Below, in pieces: positions 23,551-32,366 of a stretch of 52,607 nucleotides of DNA (its first letter is position 1; each line of letters begins with the position of its first letter). Origin of the DNA: Lachnospiraceae bacterium NK4A179 (GTDB lineage Bacteria > Bacillota > Clostridia > Lachnospirales > Lachnospiraceae); NCBI GenBank assembly GCA_000421045.1, contig ATWC01000020.1:1-52607 (forward strand), written 5' to 3'. The notes beneath the pieces are model-generated. The model did not search any database. It worked only from the letters and a program-made list of their open reading frames with translations, and had not been told where the DNA came from. The position numbers and the translations under genes were made by a program.

Positions 23551-26370
23551 GTGAAGAGAGCGCTGGTCATTGTTCCTAATCTGTTAATAATCGGATTCAT
23601 ATTAATTTTTGTTATCCGGTATGCGAATTTTAAGGTAGAGGAAAGTAACCGGATCGTTATAGAAGAATATAAGAAGATGACTGCCACCGTTAATCAGATC
23701 ATCACCAACTATCTCGAGGATGAGCAGCATCTGTGCGATATCTGGTCAAACTATGTCAACAGGTCTGCGGAAGCGGGCACACCTATGACAGCCGAGGATA
23801 TCGTCTCCTATATCAGAAAGGCCAAAATATCACCCGAAATATCAGGGCATCTTATTTTTATGGATGATCCGGGGCTTTCGGGTATTTCTACGACTGAAAA
23901 CCAGAGTAACCCCGGTGATTACGCGGTTTCTTATAAGAATATACCTATCTTTGACAATCTTGACCGCCTGAATGACGAAGGCACTGTGGTCAATATCACA
24001 AGAGCATACACGAATCCAATGAATGGAACACAGTCCATTGCATTCATGAATTATGTGCAGGTGCTGGATCCCGATACGGGTGAATTAAGAACCGGTCTTT
24101 TAATGCGTGTGGTTCCGCTAAATCTTCTTGAGGAGAAGCTTGTTTTCTTAAAGGGTGAGTACGAAAGTGTTGAGATAAGCCTTATCGACAAGGACGGCAA
24201 CTACATCATCCATGGCAAATCTCTTAAAAACAGCAATTTCTTTGAATACTACAAATCATACAATACCGTTACCACCGAGGAATACGAGCACTTTAAGAGT
24301 GATATAACCGGTGGTGTGGGGGCGACTACCATAACGAACTCGAAGGGACAGGAATGCATGGTAGCCTATATGCCACTCGACTCGCTGAAGGGGTGGCATC
24401 TCCTGGCATACATCCCTATGGATGACCTCGTTGAAAGGCGCGTGGTCGACTGGCTCCTTCCGGGTGCTGTTTCGGCGGGACTTATAACCCTGCTGATATT
24501 TAATTTTGTCATACTTATGATCTATAACCGTAAATTGTCGGAAGCGGCTCTGGAAGCAAATCAGGCCAATGATGCCAAGTCCTATTTCCTTTCTACAATG
24601 TCACATGATATCCGTACTCCCATGAATGCCATCCTCGGACTCAACGAGATGGTCCTCAGGGAAAGCCGTGATGATAATATCATTGGATATTCCGAGAGTA
24701 TCAGGACGGCGGGAAATACGCTTTTAGGACTTATCAACGACATCCTTGATTTATCCAAGATCGAAGCCGGAAGAATGGAAATGATCAATGTGGATTACAG
24801 TTTTGTGTCCGTTCTCAACGATCTTGTCAACATGGTGCAAAAGAAGGCGGAAGACAAGGGACTAGCTTTCAACATTGACATTGACAGGGAGATACCTTCG
24901 ATACTTAACGGCGACGATATCAGGATCAAGCAGGTCATCACCAACATCCTTTCGAACGCAGTAAAATACACCAAGGAGGGATCGGTCACCTTTTCTGTGG
25001 GATATGAGAAAATACCGGACAGGCCCGATTCGATCATTCTTAAGATTAGCGTTGCCGATACCGGAATAGGCATAAAGCCCGAAGATATGGACAAGCTGTT
25101 CAAGGCTTTTGAACGTATCGAAGAAAAGAGAAACCGTAATATCGAAGGTACAGGTCTTGGCATGACAATAGCCCAGAGCTTTCTTGCCATGATGGACAGT
25201 CATCTTCAGGTTGAGAGCACATACGGTAAAGGATCGACGTTTTCTTTTGATCTGGAACAGAAGGTGGTCAAGTGGGATCCTGTAGGCGATTACGAAAATG
25301 CTTTCAGACTGTCTTTAAGTGAACGGCGTAATTACCGTGAGAAATTCACTGCGCCTCACGCAAGACTGCTGGTTGTGGATGATACACCTGTCAACCTTAC
25401 GGTATTTACAAGTCTGCTCAGCCGTACCGGAATACAGATCGATACTGCAATGGATGGCGACGGAGCGGTTTCGATGTATAAGCAGAAGCATTACGACGTG
25501 ATCTTCCTGGATCATATGATGCCGGACAAGGATGGCATAGAGACACTTGCGGAAATGAAGGCACTTAAAGATACGCCCAATAACGGGACGCCCATCATAT
25601 GTCTTACTGCAAATGCCATATCCGGAATGCGCGAGACGTTCATGAAGGCGGGCTTTGACGACTACATCACCAAGCCCATAGATCCCGACAGACTTGAAGG
25701 TATGCTCCTGCATTATCTTCCGAAGGGCAAGATCGCACCGGCATCTGATGATAATACGGATGAAGATTACGCATTGCCTGACTTCCTTTTCCATCTGAGT
25801 GAGATCGATGTCGGCTCCGGCCTTGCTCATTGCGGAAGTGCTAAGTCATATATGACAACGCTTAAGATGTATCTGGATACTGCCGAAAAGAATGCCGATG
25901 AGATCGAAAAGTTCCGGATTGCCGGGGATATCAGGAATATCACCATCAAGGTGCATGCTCTTAAGAGCACTTCCCGTGTCATAGGTGCACTTGAACTGGG
26001 CGAGTTCGCTGCAGAGATGGAGAAGGCGGGAGATCTCGGAGATACGGAAACACTTGATGCAAGACTGCCGGATCTAATTGCACAGTACAGAAAACTGGCC
26101 GCAGAACTAAAGCAACTGAATGAACAGGACGGGGCAGAGGACAAAGATGAAAGGCCGCTTATAACCCTTCAGGAATTAAGTGAAGCCTATAAGACTCTTT
26201 CGGAGTTCTGCGAGAGTTTTGATTTTGACAGCGTTGTTCATGTTGCGGAATCCCTGAAGCGTTACAGGATTCCCGAAGATGAAGCTGCACGGGTTGACGC
26301 GATCATAAAAGCTGTGGATAATTTTGACTATGAACTGATACCAGAAATAGTCAACGGAGAAGTGGAATAG
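23551..26370 (+). CDS. Hybrid sensor histidine kinase with receiver and Hpt domains
   Basis: 939 residues, GTG start after GGAGGGG. TM 1 at about 8-23, an extracellular dCACHE-like sensor at about 30-295, TM 2 at about 305-327. HisKA with MSHDIRTPMNAILG (His352), HATPase with the usual N box, DTGIGI and GTGLGM motifs, a receiver with FLDHMMPDKDG (Asp654), and an Hpt domain with KVHALKSTSRVIG (His802). This is an unorthodox phosphorelay; the final acceptor could be the receiver of the downstream HD-GYP protein. It is in the same operon as the binding lipoprotein. Confidence 0.93.
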   Translation: MKRALVIVPNLLIIGFILIFVIRYANFKVEESNRIVIEEYKKMTATVNQIITNYLEDEQHLCDIWSNYVNRSAEAGTPMTAEDIVSYIRKAKISPEISGHLIFMDDPGLSGISTTENQSNPGDYAVSYKNIPIFDNLDRLNDEGTVVNITRAYTNPMNGTQSIAFMNYVQVLDPDTGELRTGLLMRVVPLNLLEEKLVFLKGEYESVEISLIDKDGNYIIHGKSLKNSNFFEYYKSYNTVTTEEYEHFKSDITGGVGATTITNSKGQECMVAYMPLDSLKGWHLLAYIPMDDLVERRVVDWLLPGAVSAGLITLLIFNFVILMIYNRKLSEAALEANQANDAKSYFLSTMSHDIRTPMNAILGLNEMVLRESRDDNIIGYSESIRTAGNTLLGLINDILDLSKIEAGRMEMINVDYSFVSVLNDLVNMVQKKAEDKGLAFNIDIDREIPSILNGDDIRIKQVITNILSNAVKYTKEGSVTFSVGYEKIPDRPDSIILKISVADTGIGIKPEDMDKLFKAFERIEEKRNRNIEGTGLGMTIAQSFLAMMDSHLQVESTYGKGSTFSFDLEQKVVKWDPVGDYENAFRLSLSERRNYREKFTAPHARLLVVDDTPVNLTVFTSLLSRTGIQIDTAMDGDGAVSMYKQKHYDVIFLDHMMPDKDGIETLAEMKALKDTPNNGTPIICLTANAISGMRETFMKAGFDDYITKPIDPDRLEGMLLHYLPKGKIAPASDDNTDEDYALPDFLFHLSEIDVGSGLAHCGSAKSYMTTLKMYLDTAEKNADEIEKFRIAGDIRNITIKVHALKSTSRVIGALELGEFAAEMEKAGDLGDTETLDARLPDLIAQYRKLAAELKQLNEQDGAEDKDERPLITLQELSEAYKTLSEFCESFDFDSVVHVAESLKRYRIPEDEAARVDAIIKAVDNFDYELIPEIVNGEVE

Positions 26371-26423
26371 AAATGACAAGTGGGATTATCTCAGCTGATG
26401 TATCGGCTGAAGGGGGAATTAAC

Positions 26424-27434
26424 ATGGAAGAAAGAGTAGTTATTGTTGATGATGATGCGCTCATATTAAAGAATGCCAATATGACATTGTCGGAAGCCGG
26501 GTTTAAAGTAACGTGCTTAAAGAGCGGAAGGCTTTTGATGGATTATATTGTGAGGAATCCGATCGATATCCTTCTGCTGGATATAAGAATGCCGGAAATG
26601 GACGGATTCGAGACCATAAGCGCACTAAGGGCGTGGGAGAAAGACAATTCGCGGGATCCCGTTCCCGTTATATTCCTTACAGCAAACGAAGATTCCGATT
26701 CAGAGGCTAAGGGGCTTTCGCTTGGGGCATTGGATTTTATCAGAAAGCCTTTTTCGTCTGAAGCATTGAAGATACGCGTAAGAAACCTTGTGGATCTGAT
26801 AGAACTGCAGAGAGACCTTCATCGTGAGGTGGACAGAAAAACCGCGCAGCTTGAGAGTCTTTCACTGCATGTGGTTCATACGCTCGCTAAGACAATAGAT
26901 GCCAAGGATGCCTATACAAATGGTCACTCCGAAAGGGTAGCGGATTATTCCAGAGAGATAGCAAGAAGATACGGTTACGACGAGGACAGGCAGGAAGAGA
27001 TCTATATGATGGGGCTTCTGCATGATGTGGGTAAGATCGGAGTTCCGGATAATGTCATCAATAAGCCGGGAAGGCTTACGGATGAGGAATTTGATATGAT
27101 CAAAACTCATCCTGTGAAAGGGGCGGAAATCCTGGCAACCGTAAGTGAGATGCCGGGACTTGTGACCGGTGCAAGATGGCATCATGAAAGGTACGACGGA
27201 CGCGGCTATCCCGATGGATTAAAGGGTGAGGATATCCCGGAGGAAGCAAGGATCATTGCCGTTGCGGATGCTTACGATGCCATGACCAGTCACAGAAGCT
27301 ATCGTGATATAATGCCTCAGGATAAGGTTAAGTCCGAAATTGAAAACGGAATAGGCCGTCAGTTCGATGAAAGATTCGCACGTATCATGCTTGGAATGAT
27401 CGAAGAGGATACAGAATATAAAATGCACGAATAA
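26424..27434 (+). CDS. Response regulator with HD-GYP cyclic-di-GMP phosphodiesterase
   Basis: 336 residues from the ATG at 26424, which has GAAGGGGGAA just upstream; an ATG at 26373 is also in frame. Residues 1-125 are a receiver (VVIVDDDALI, LLLDIRMPEMDGFE, FIRKPF). Residues about 150-335 are HD-GYP: HSERVADYSREIARRYG, MGLLHDVGKIGVPDNVI, and HHERYDGRGYPDGLKG (the GYP motif). It likely hydrolyses cyclic-di-GMP when phosphorylated by the upstream kinase. Spacing to that gene is 53 bp. Confidence 0.94.
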   Translation: MEERVVIVDDDALILKNANMTLSEAGFKVTCLKSGRLLMDYIVRNPIDILLLDIRMPEMDGFETISALRAWEKDNSRDPVPVIFLTANEDSDSEAKGLSLGALDFIRKPFSSEALKIRVRNLVDLIELQRDLHREVDRKTAQLESLSLHVVHTLAKTIDAKDAYTNGHSERVADYSREIARRYGYDEDRQEEIYMMGLLHDVGKIGVPDNVINKPGRLTDEEFDMIKTHPVKGAEILATVSEMPGLVTGARWHHERYDGRGYPDGLKGEDIPEEARIIAVADAYDAMTSHRSYRDIMPQDKVKSEIENGIGRQFDERFARIMLGMIEEDTEYKMHE

Positions 27435-27495
27435 TAGGGACAGGCATTAAAACTGACTTAAAAAGATATGCTAGATTGACCGGAGGAATCATTAA

Positions 27496-28266
27496 ATGCT
27501 GAATCAGTTTTCAAGGACTCAGTTGATATATGGAGTTGAAGCGATGGGGAAGCTTGCGGCTTCCCGTGTTGCTGTATTTGGGATCGGCGGAGTCGGCGGA
27601 TATGTGGTTGAGGCACTTGTCAGAAGCGGAGTAGGCGCTCTCGATCTTATCGATGACGACAAGGTGTGTCTCACAAACATAAACCGTCAGATAATGGCCA
27701 CCAGAAGGTCAATAGGAAAATATAAAGTAGACGTGGCGGAAGAAAGGATACATGATATAAATCCCGACTGCAAAGTAAGGGGCTTCAAAACTTTCTTCTT
27801 GCCGGAAACCCAGGATCAGTTTGATTTTACGGAATATGATTACGTGGTTGATGCCATAGATACGGTAACGGGAAAGCTTGCCATAATCGAAAAAGCAAAT
27901 GAAGCAGGCGTTCCTGTTATGTCTTCCATGGGTGCGGGAAATAAGATCGATGCATCATTGTTTGAAGTTGCGGATATCTATGATACAAAAGTCTGTCCTC
28001 TTGCCAAGGTAATGCGCCATGAATGCAAGAAGAGAGGCATCAAGCATCTGAAGGTGGTCTATTCCAGAGAAAAGCCCATAAGGCCCATTGAGGATATGTC
28101 CATAAGCTGCAGGACGAATTGCATATGTCCGCCCGGAACCGCAAGGAAATGCACGGAAAGAAGGGACATCCCGGGCTCCACAGCTTTTGCTCCTTCAGTG
28201 GCCGGCCTGATCATCGCAGGTGAAGTGATAAATGATCTGACCGGAAAGAAAAGCATCAGGATTTAG
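27496..28266 (+). CDS. tcdA: tRNA threonylcarbamoyladenosine dehydratase TcdA
   Basis: 256 residues of the ThiF/E1-like superfamily. It cyclises t6A37 in tRNAs to ct6A using ATP. Visible: VAVFGIGGVGGYVVEALVRSG (nucleotide loop), DDDKVCLTNINRQ (the NxxRQ motif), YVVDAIDTVTGK, and the TcdA-type SSMGAGNKIDASLFEVADI. Three Cys pairs in the CPPGTARKC region could bind a metal. Its 3' end overlaps the convergent reductase gene by about 11 bp. Ribosome site GGAGGA lies upstream. Confidence 0.92.
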   Translation: MLNQFSRTQLIYGVEAMGKLAASRVAVFGIGGVGGYVVEALVRSGVGALDLIDDDKVCLTNINRQIMATRRSIGKYKVDVAEERIHDINPDCKVRGFKTFFLPETQDQFDFTEYDYVVDAIDTVTGKLAIIEKANEAGVPVMSSMGAGNKIDASLFEVADIYDTKVCPLAKVMRHECKKRGIKHLKVVYSREKPIRPIEDMSISCRTNCICPPGTARKCTERRDIPGSTAFAPSVAGLIIAGEVINDLTGKKSIRI

Positions 28267-29470
28267 ATGAAGATGATTTTCTGAACATGAATTTGCGTGC
28301 AATATTTATACCAATCTTGTAGGGAAGCGGACGAAGTGCCTTGTCTGCTTCCTTTAATTTTTCTCTTATTGGAATATTCTGAGGACAGTGCTGCTCACAC
28401 TTTCCGCATTTTATACACTGATCCGGGAATCCGGGCTCTCTGGTCAGTCCGACAGTCTGCGCATACTGGAAACGACCGTCGCTCTTGGATTCGATGTACA
28501 TGGCATTGTAGCATCTGAAGGCTCCGGGGATATCGACACCCTTAGGACACGGCATGCAATACCTGCAGCCGGTGCAGCCTACTTTTTCAAGTTCCCTGAT
28601 CTTCTTTGTGACCTCGGAGAGAGTCTTGTGATCGGATTCCGTAAAATGCCCTGCGGGAGCAGTTGAGGCAGTCCTGCAATTCTCACGGACCATCTCAACG
28701 CTGTTCATTCCGGACAGTACAACTGTTACTTCCGGCTGGTCGTACAGCCATCTTAAGCCCCATTCAGCGGGAGACCAGTCCCTTTCGCTTTCCTTCATTA
28801 TCTTTTTGGCCGATTCGGGAAGCATATTGACGAGCTTTCCGCCTCTTAAGGGTTCCATGATTACAACGGGGATACCCTTGGCAGCAGCTGCTTTCAGACC
28901 GTCGACTCCGGCCTGAGTATTAACATCAAAATAGTTATACTGGATCTGGCATATATCCCAGTCATAATCATTCAGTATCTTAAGAAAACCGTCCGTTGTT
29001 CCGTGATACGAGAAACCGATATTGCGGATCTGGCCGGAAGCTTTCTTTTCTTTTATCCAATCGAGAACACCGACATTTTTCAATTTCTCCCACATTGCAA
29101 TGTCGGTAAGATGATGCATCAGATAGTAATCTATATGATCGGTCCTGAGCCTTGAAAGCTCTTCGTTAAAATATCTGTCCAGAGCGGCATTGTTGCTTAC
29201 GAGATACTGAGGGAGCTTCGTTGCTATGTTTATCTTGTCCCTTATGCCGTTCTTTTCGAAAATCTCTCCGATTGCAGCCTCGCTGCCGGAGTAAACATAT
29301 GCGGTGTCAAAATAATTCACGCCCGCATTATAAGCCTCCATTATTTCACGTTCGGCTTCTTCAAGATCGATATTGTTCCCCTTTTTGAGAAACCTCATAC
29401 ACCCGAATCCGAGTATGGAGAGCCGGTTGCCGTGCTTGTCCTGTCTGTACTGCATTTCGGAATTATTCAT
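28256..29470 (-). CDS. Aldo/keto reductase with C-terminal 4Fe-4S module (paralogue)
   Basis: 404 residues from the ATG at 29470, preceded by GAGGAT. Same architecture as the gene at 17890-19020: LSILGFGCMRFLKKG, NYFDTAYVYSGSE, KINIATKLP, DYYLMHHL, then CTGCRYCMPCPKGVDIP and CIKCGKCEQHCPQNIP. It adds a basic tail (KIGINIARKFMFRKS) not found in the first copy. The two share motifs throughout but differ clearly in sequence, so this is an old duplication. Convergent with tcdA. Confidence 0.92.
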   Translation of the reverse strand: MNNSEMQYRQDKHGNRLSILGFGCMRFLKKGNNIDLEEAEREIMEAYNAGVNYFDTAYVYSGSEAAIGEIFEKNGIRDKINIATKLPQYLVSNNAALDRYFNEELSRLRTDHIDYYLMHHLTDIAMWEKLKNVGVLDWIKEKKASGQIRNIGFSYHGTTDGFLKILNDYDWDICQIQYNYFDVNTQAGVDGLKAAAAKGIPVVIMEPLRGGKLVNMLPESAKKIMKESERDWSPAEWGLRWLYDQPEVTVVLSGMNSVEMVRENCRTASTAPAGHFTESDHKTLSEVTKKIRELEKVGCTGCRYCMPCPKGVDIPGAFRCYNAMYIESKSDGRFQYAQTVGLTREPGFPDQCIKCGKCEQHCPQNIPIREKLKEADKALRPLPYKIGINIARKFMFRKSSSSKS

Positions 29471-29690
29471 AGACTTGATCCTCAAAAAATGTGGGTTGAT
29501 ATGTAACGGGAAATATTAACGATTAATTCAAGTATATATGCTGATGTCAGTTGTAATCAATAGCAACTTTTGACGGCTTTTCGATTACCTGCAAAGGTGT
29601 AATGACCCTTTGGGGACGAACCCGGTATCAGTTCAACGTTTTCCTCCCGCATTAAATTATGGTAGCATAGAGCAAGGGAGGGAAACGAAC

Positions 29691-30545
29691 ATGGAGCCAA
29701 ATAATAATTTTCAACAGATACCACCCGCGAATCAGAATGTTCCGGCAAAGAAGTCATCGACCGAGAAAATTGCATTTAGGATCATTGGGATATTGGTTGC
29801 ATTGATCATTATTCTTATAGTTGCTGCAGTTATGCTTATCAGATCTATTATCGGAAATAATGGAGCAAATTCCCCGCGTAATATCAAATGGGTTAAGGAG
29901 CTGAATGAAACATTTCCTGACGACGAGTTTACTTATGTCGGATATGATCGCGTTGGTGTAGTGGGGCTGGGATCATTTCGGAACAAGAATGTGATAGTTG
30001 TCAAATCCAAGAAATATCCGGATCATAAGGTGACTATGGGATGGAATGAAGATCATACACAGATTGTAACAGATTATAATTATATAAGATATAGAGATGA
30101 AATAAATGAATATTATAAAAATATATTCAGTCAATACATTCATCCCGATGAAATGAAATTAGATTTTTATATAGTTTTTAAAGAAAAGACCGAGCTGAAA
30201 GATTACAGTCTTGAAGAGTATATAGAAGATCATAAAGACGTTGGTACTTTTACGTTGCATACGAAATATAATGGTTCATTTCCGTCAGAGGAAGAAATGA
30301 CTAAGGCTTTTGACTCTATAATTGATGAGCTGGATGCCGAACTGGACTTGACGGTCCATTTGTCTCATGACAGTGTCGATCCTCTTCAGACAACAGAAGG
30401 AAATGAGAGATATGTTTTAATGATGGAGAGTCCGACCAGGATCACTATGCTTAATCACTATACTATTACCTGGAAAGAAACAAAAACACATAAAAAATAT
30501 AGGCAGGATATCATTAAAGAAATTTACAAAGATAAAGATATTTGA
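29691..30545 (+). CDS. Membrane-anchored hypothetical protein
   Basis: 284 residues from the ATG at 29691, chosen for AGGGAGGGAAACG upstream. A polar Asn/Gln/Pro-rich N-terminus (about 25 residues) is followed by one long hydrophobic segment (FRIIGILVALIIILIVAAVML, split over about 33-54) and an extracytoplasmic domain with strand-helix character. Its topology (cytoplasmic N-terminus, outside C-terminus) is inferred. I do not recognise the domain. A degenerate REP-like sequence lies upstream at about 29602-29631. Confidence 0.6.
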   Translation: MEPNNNFQQIPPANQNVPAKKSSTEKIAFRIIGILVALIIILIVAAVMLIRSIIGNNGANSPRNIKWVKELNETFPDDEFTYVGYDRVGVVGLGSFRNKNVIVVKSKKYPDHKVTMGWNEDHTQIVTDYNYIRYRDEINEYYKNIFSQYIHPDEMKLDFYIVFKEKTELKDYSLEEYIEDHKDVGTFTLHTKYNGSFPSEEEMTKAFDSIIDELDAELDLTVHLSHDSVDPLQTTEGNERYVLMMESPTRITMLNHYTITWKETKTHKKYRQDIIKEIYKDKDI

Positions 30546-30644
30546 ACAAAGCGTCCTATCACATGCCAAAAATAAATAGACACAAGTGGTACTTTCTGCC
30601 ATAATTCGCCTATCAAATAGACAGAAATGGCGCGTTGATATGAA

Positions 30645-30675
30645 TGAACCCTTGGGGACGGGGTTAGTGGCTCAC
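30645..30675. repeat. REP element, single unit
   Basis: TGAACCCTT, core GGGGACGGGG, and TTAGTGGCTCA: all parts of the unit present with a C in the right end. It lies between the end of the previous gene and its terminator. Confidence 0.75.
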
Positions 30676-30685
30676 AATTAATGAG

Positions 30686-30716
30686 AAAACGGTGCTGAGA
30701 TAGGCGCCGTTTTTTC
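30686..30716 (+). terminator. Terminator downstream of 29691-30545
   Basis: Stem AAAACGGTGC / GCGCCGTTTT (one G-U) with a T6 run. The stretch 30546-30891 holds this terminator, the REP unit and a small inverted repeat (ACCTGTT-GGA-AACAGGT, about 30839-30858) before the next gene; no other gene is seen. Confidence 0.75.
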
Positions 30717-30891
30717 TTTGCATCGCAGCTCAACCCCGGGTAGCAAAATGTAAAGCCGGATTGATAGAAGCGACCATTCGGTTTTAGTACAATGAGCATA
30801 TATCACTGTAAAAAAGAATGGAACATGTGATAAAATATCAACCTGTTGGAAACAGGTATGATAATAAGGAACTATGAAAGGGGAAGATGAA

Positions 30892-31833
30892 ATGAAAACT
30901 AATTTAAAAACACGCAATGCGGCTGCCGTTGCAGCAGTGATACTTATGGCGGCTATGTCACTTACGGGGTGCGGACGTAAATCTGCTTCGAAAGTTTCGG
31001 AAAGCACCGACATAAAGACCGATGTAAATGTCGACGCAAATACTGACACAAATACCGACTCAAATACTGACACAAAGAACGATATGAACCTCGACATAAA
31101 TGTCGATACGAATACTGACATAGATATTGAAGCTCTGAATAAATCAGTTGATTCGATCAAAAATCTGGAATTTGATACAAATGTCGGTACCGGTTCAAAA
31201 AGCGATGGTACCGGAACTGATACGGATGCCGAGGCTGCTCCTGAAAGCGATTATACAAGCAACGATACCGGTGATAATACCGGAAATGATACGACGCAGG
31301 CAGCTGAACCTTCAGGTAAAAAAACAGTATACAGCTTTACGGATGCTTATGTTGATGGAAACGACATTACGATCATACCCAATGGCGGTATGAATTCTAA
31401 AACGGTTTTATACGGCGGAAAAGACCTCGAGGGATTTCTTGATTATGTAGATTCGAATGTTTTGGAAAAGGGTCGTAAGATCAACCGTGATTTCTTTTAT
31501 GACATGCTCGCTGTCATGATGGTTGACAAGGATCTTAGCTCAGATGAACAAAGTATAGAAAACAATCTTATCATGTCACTTGCACTGGCCAACAATTTCC
31601 ATGATATGGATGTAAAGATTAACGACTGTTATCTTGATGCAAACAACGCTGCCGAGTACAGATATCATGTGACCGCCTATGACAAAGATGATACATGGGT
31701 CATTAATTACAGGGATCGTACCATGTATATGAACGATGGCAAGACTGAATATGTGTCGGAGATGTTTAAAAATGAATATCTTGCTGTGTGGATGGTAGCC
31801 ATAGAAGATTATTACGGCCTGGAATTTAAATAA
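30892..31833 (+). CDS. Lipoprotein with Asn/Thr/Asp repeat linker
   Basis: 313 residues from the ATG at 30892, with GGGGAAGA upstream. Signal ends in the lipobox LTGC. Directly after it comes a low-complexity linker of about 45 residues built on a period-four xNxD pattern (NTDTNTDSNTD and the like), encoded by a repeated GACACAAATACT-type 12-mer. A C-terminal ~170-residue globular domain follows (YSFTDAYVDGNDITIIPNG onward). No known family. The linker probably extends the domain away from the membrane. Confidence 0.65.
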   Translation: MKTNLKTRNAAAVAAVILMAAMSLTGCGRKSASKVSESTDIKTDVNVDANTDTNTDSNTDTKNDMNLDINVDTNTDIDIEALNKSVDSIKNLEFDTNVGTGSKSDGTGTDTDAEAAPESDYTSNDTGDNTGNDTTQAAEPSGKKTVYSFTDAYVDGNDITIIPNGGMNSKTVLYGGKDLEGFLDYVDSNVLEKGRKINRDFFYDMLAVMMVDKDLSSDEQSIENNLIMSLALANNFHDMDVKINDCYLDANNAAEYRYHVTAYDKDDTWVINYRDRTMYMNDGKTEYVSEMFKNEYLAVWMVAIEDYYGLEFK

Positions 31834-31847
31834 ATGACCATAGGGTG

Positions 31848-31881
31848 ACGGGGTGAGCTATTGGGGCTCATCCCGTTTTTT
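31848..31881 (+). terminator. Terminator after the repeat-linker lipoprotein
   Basis: 11-bp stem ACGGGGTGAGC / GCTCATCCCGT (one mismatch), 7-nt loop and T6. It resembles a diverged REP unit that has been kept as a terminator; another diverged unit (TGGGGACGGAT) lies at about 31890-31921. Confidence 0.75.
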
Positions 31882-31959
31882 GTTTATGAGCTATTGGGGA
31901 CGGATAAGAGTACCTGACCCCAGGGTGTACAACTCCTTTCTTAAGCGGGATCTATTCCT

Positions 31960-32177
31960 CATTTAACATATATGTGCTATCCTGTTTTACATTTATGTGG
32001 TCGAGCACCTTACATATATTCTTTAAAAAGACAGATTACGTGAGCAGTGGCTTTTTTGAGCTACTATTCGCGTAGTGTTAAGTATGATATTTATGGCGTC
32101 TACGTGAGATATTGCTCTCAATTATTGTGGGCCCCGTAGAAATAAATTAATTCTGGGGAAAAATACGTGAGAAGAGG
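31960..32177. repeat. TACGTGA-rich repeat, copy A
   Basis: Shared with 35246-35490. The left part holds degenerate direct repeats of (T)ACATATATGTG; the right ~130 bp is nearly identical in both copies and carries three TACGTGA motifs (TTACGTGAG, CTACGTGAG, ATACGTGAG) ending AGAAGAGG. Its right border coincides exactly with the truncation point of the permease remnant, which suggests it is one end of an inserted mobile element. Confidence 0.8.
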
Positions 32178-32361
32178 AAGTGTACAGGTGGCTTAATGGT
32201 AGCAGGACCGGTACTTTTTCTATCTTTATCAGTGCGACTATCAGGCCTATGAGGCTGGCAAAAATAAATGTTACGATCGTTAGTTTTATGGTATTGGCGA
32301 ATCCGTCTTTCAGTATTATGAAGATCGCCTTAAACATGAAGTCCCAGTGCAATATTCCCAT
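32178..32361 (-). pseudogene. Truncated amino-acid ABC transporter permease
   Basis: About 60 codons on the minus strand, starting MGILHWDFMFKAIFIILKDG, then TIKLTIVTFIFASLIGLIVA. This is the N-terminal first helix region of the HisM/GlnP-type permease family (normally 210-230 residues). The sequence stops matching at 32177, where repeat copy A begins. It starts 5 bp after the MetY stop on the same strand, so before truncation it was probably co-transcribed with metY, consistent with a methionine or cystine transporter. Confidence 0.75.
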
Positions 32362-32366
32362 TTATA

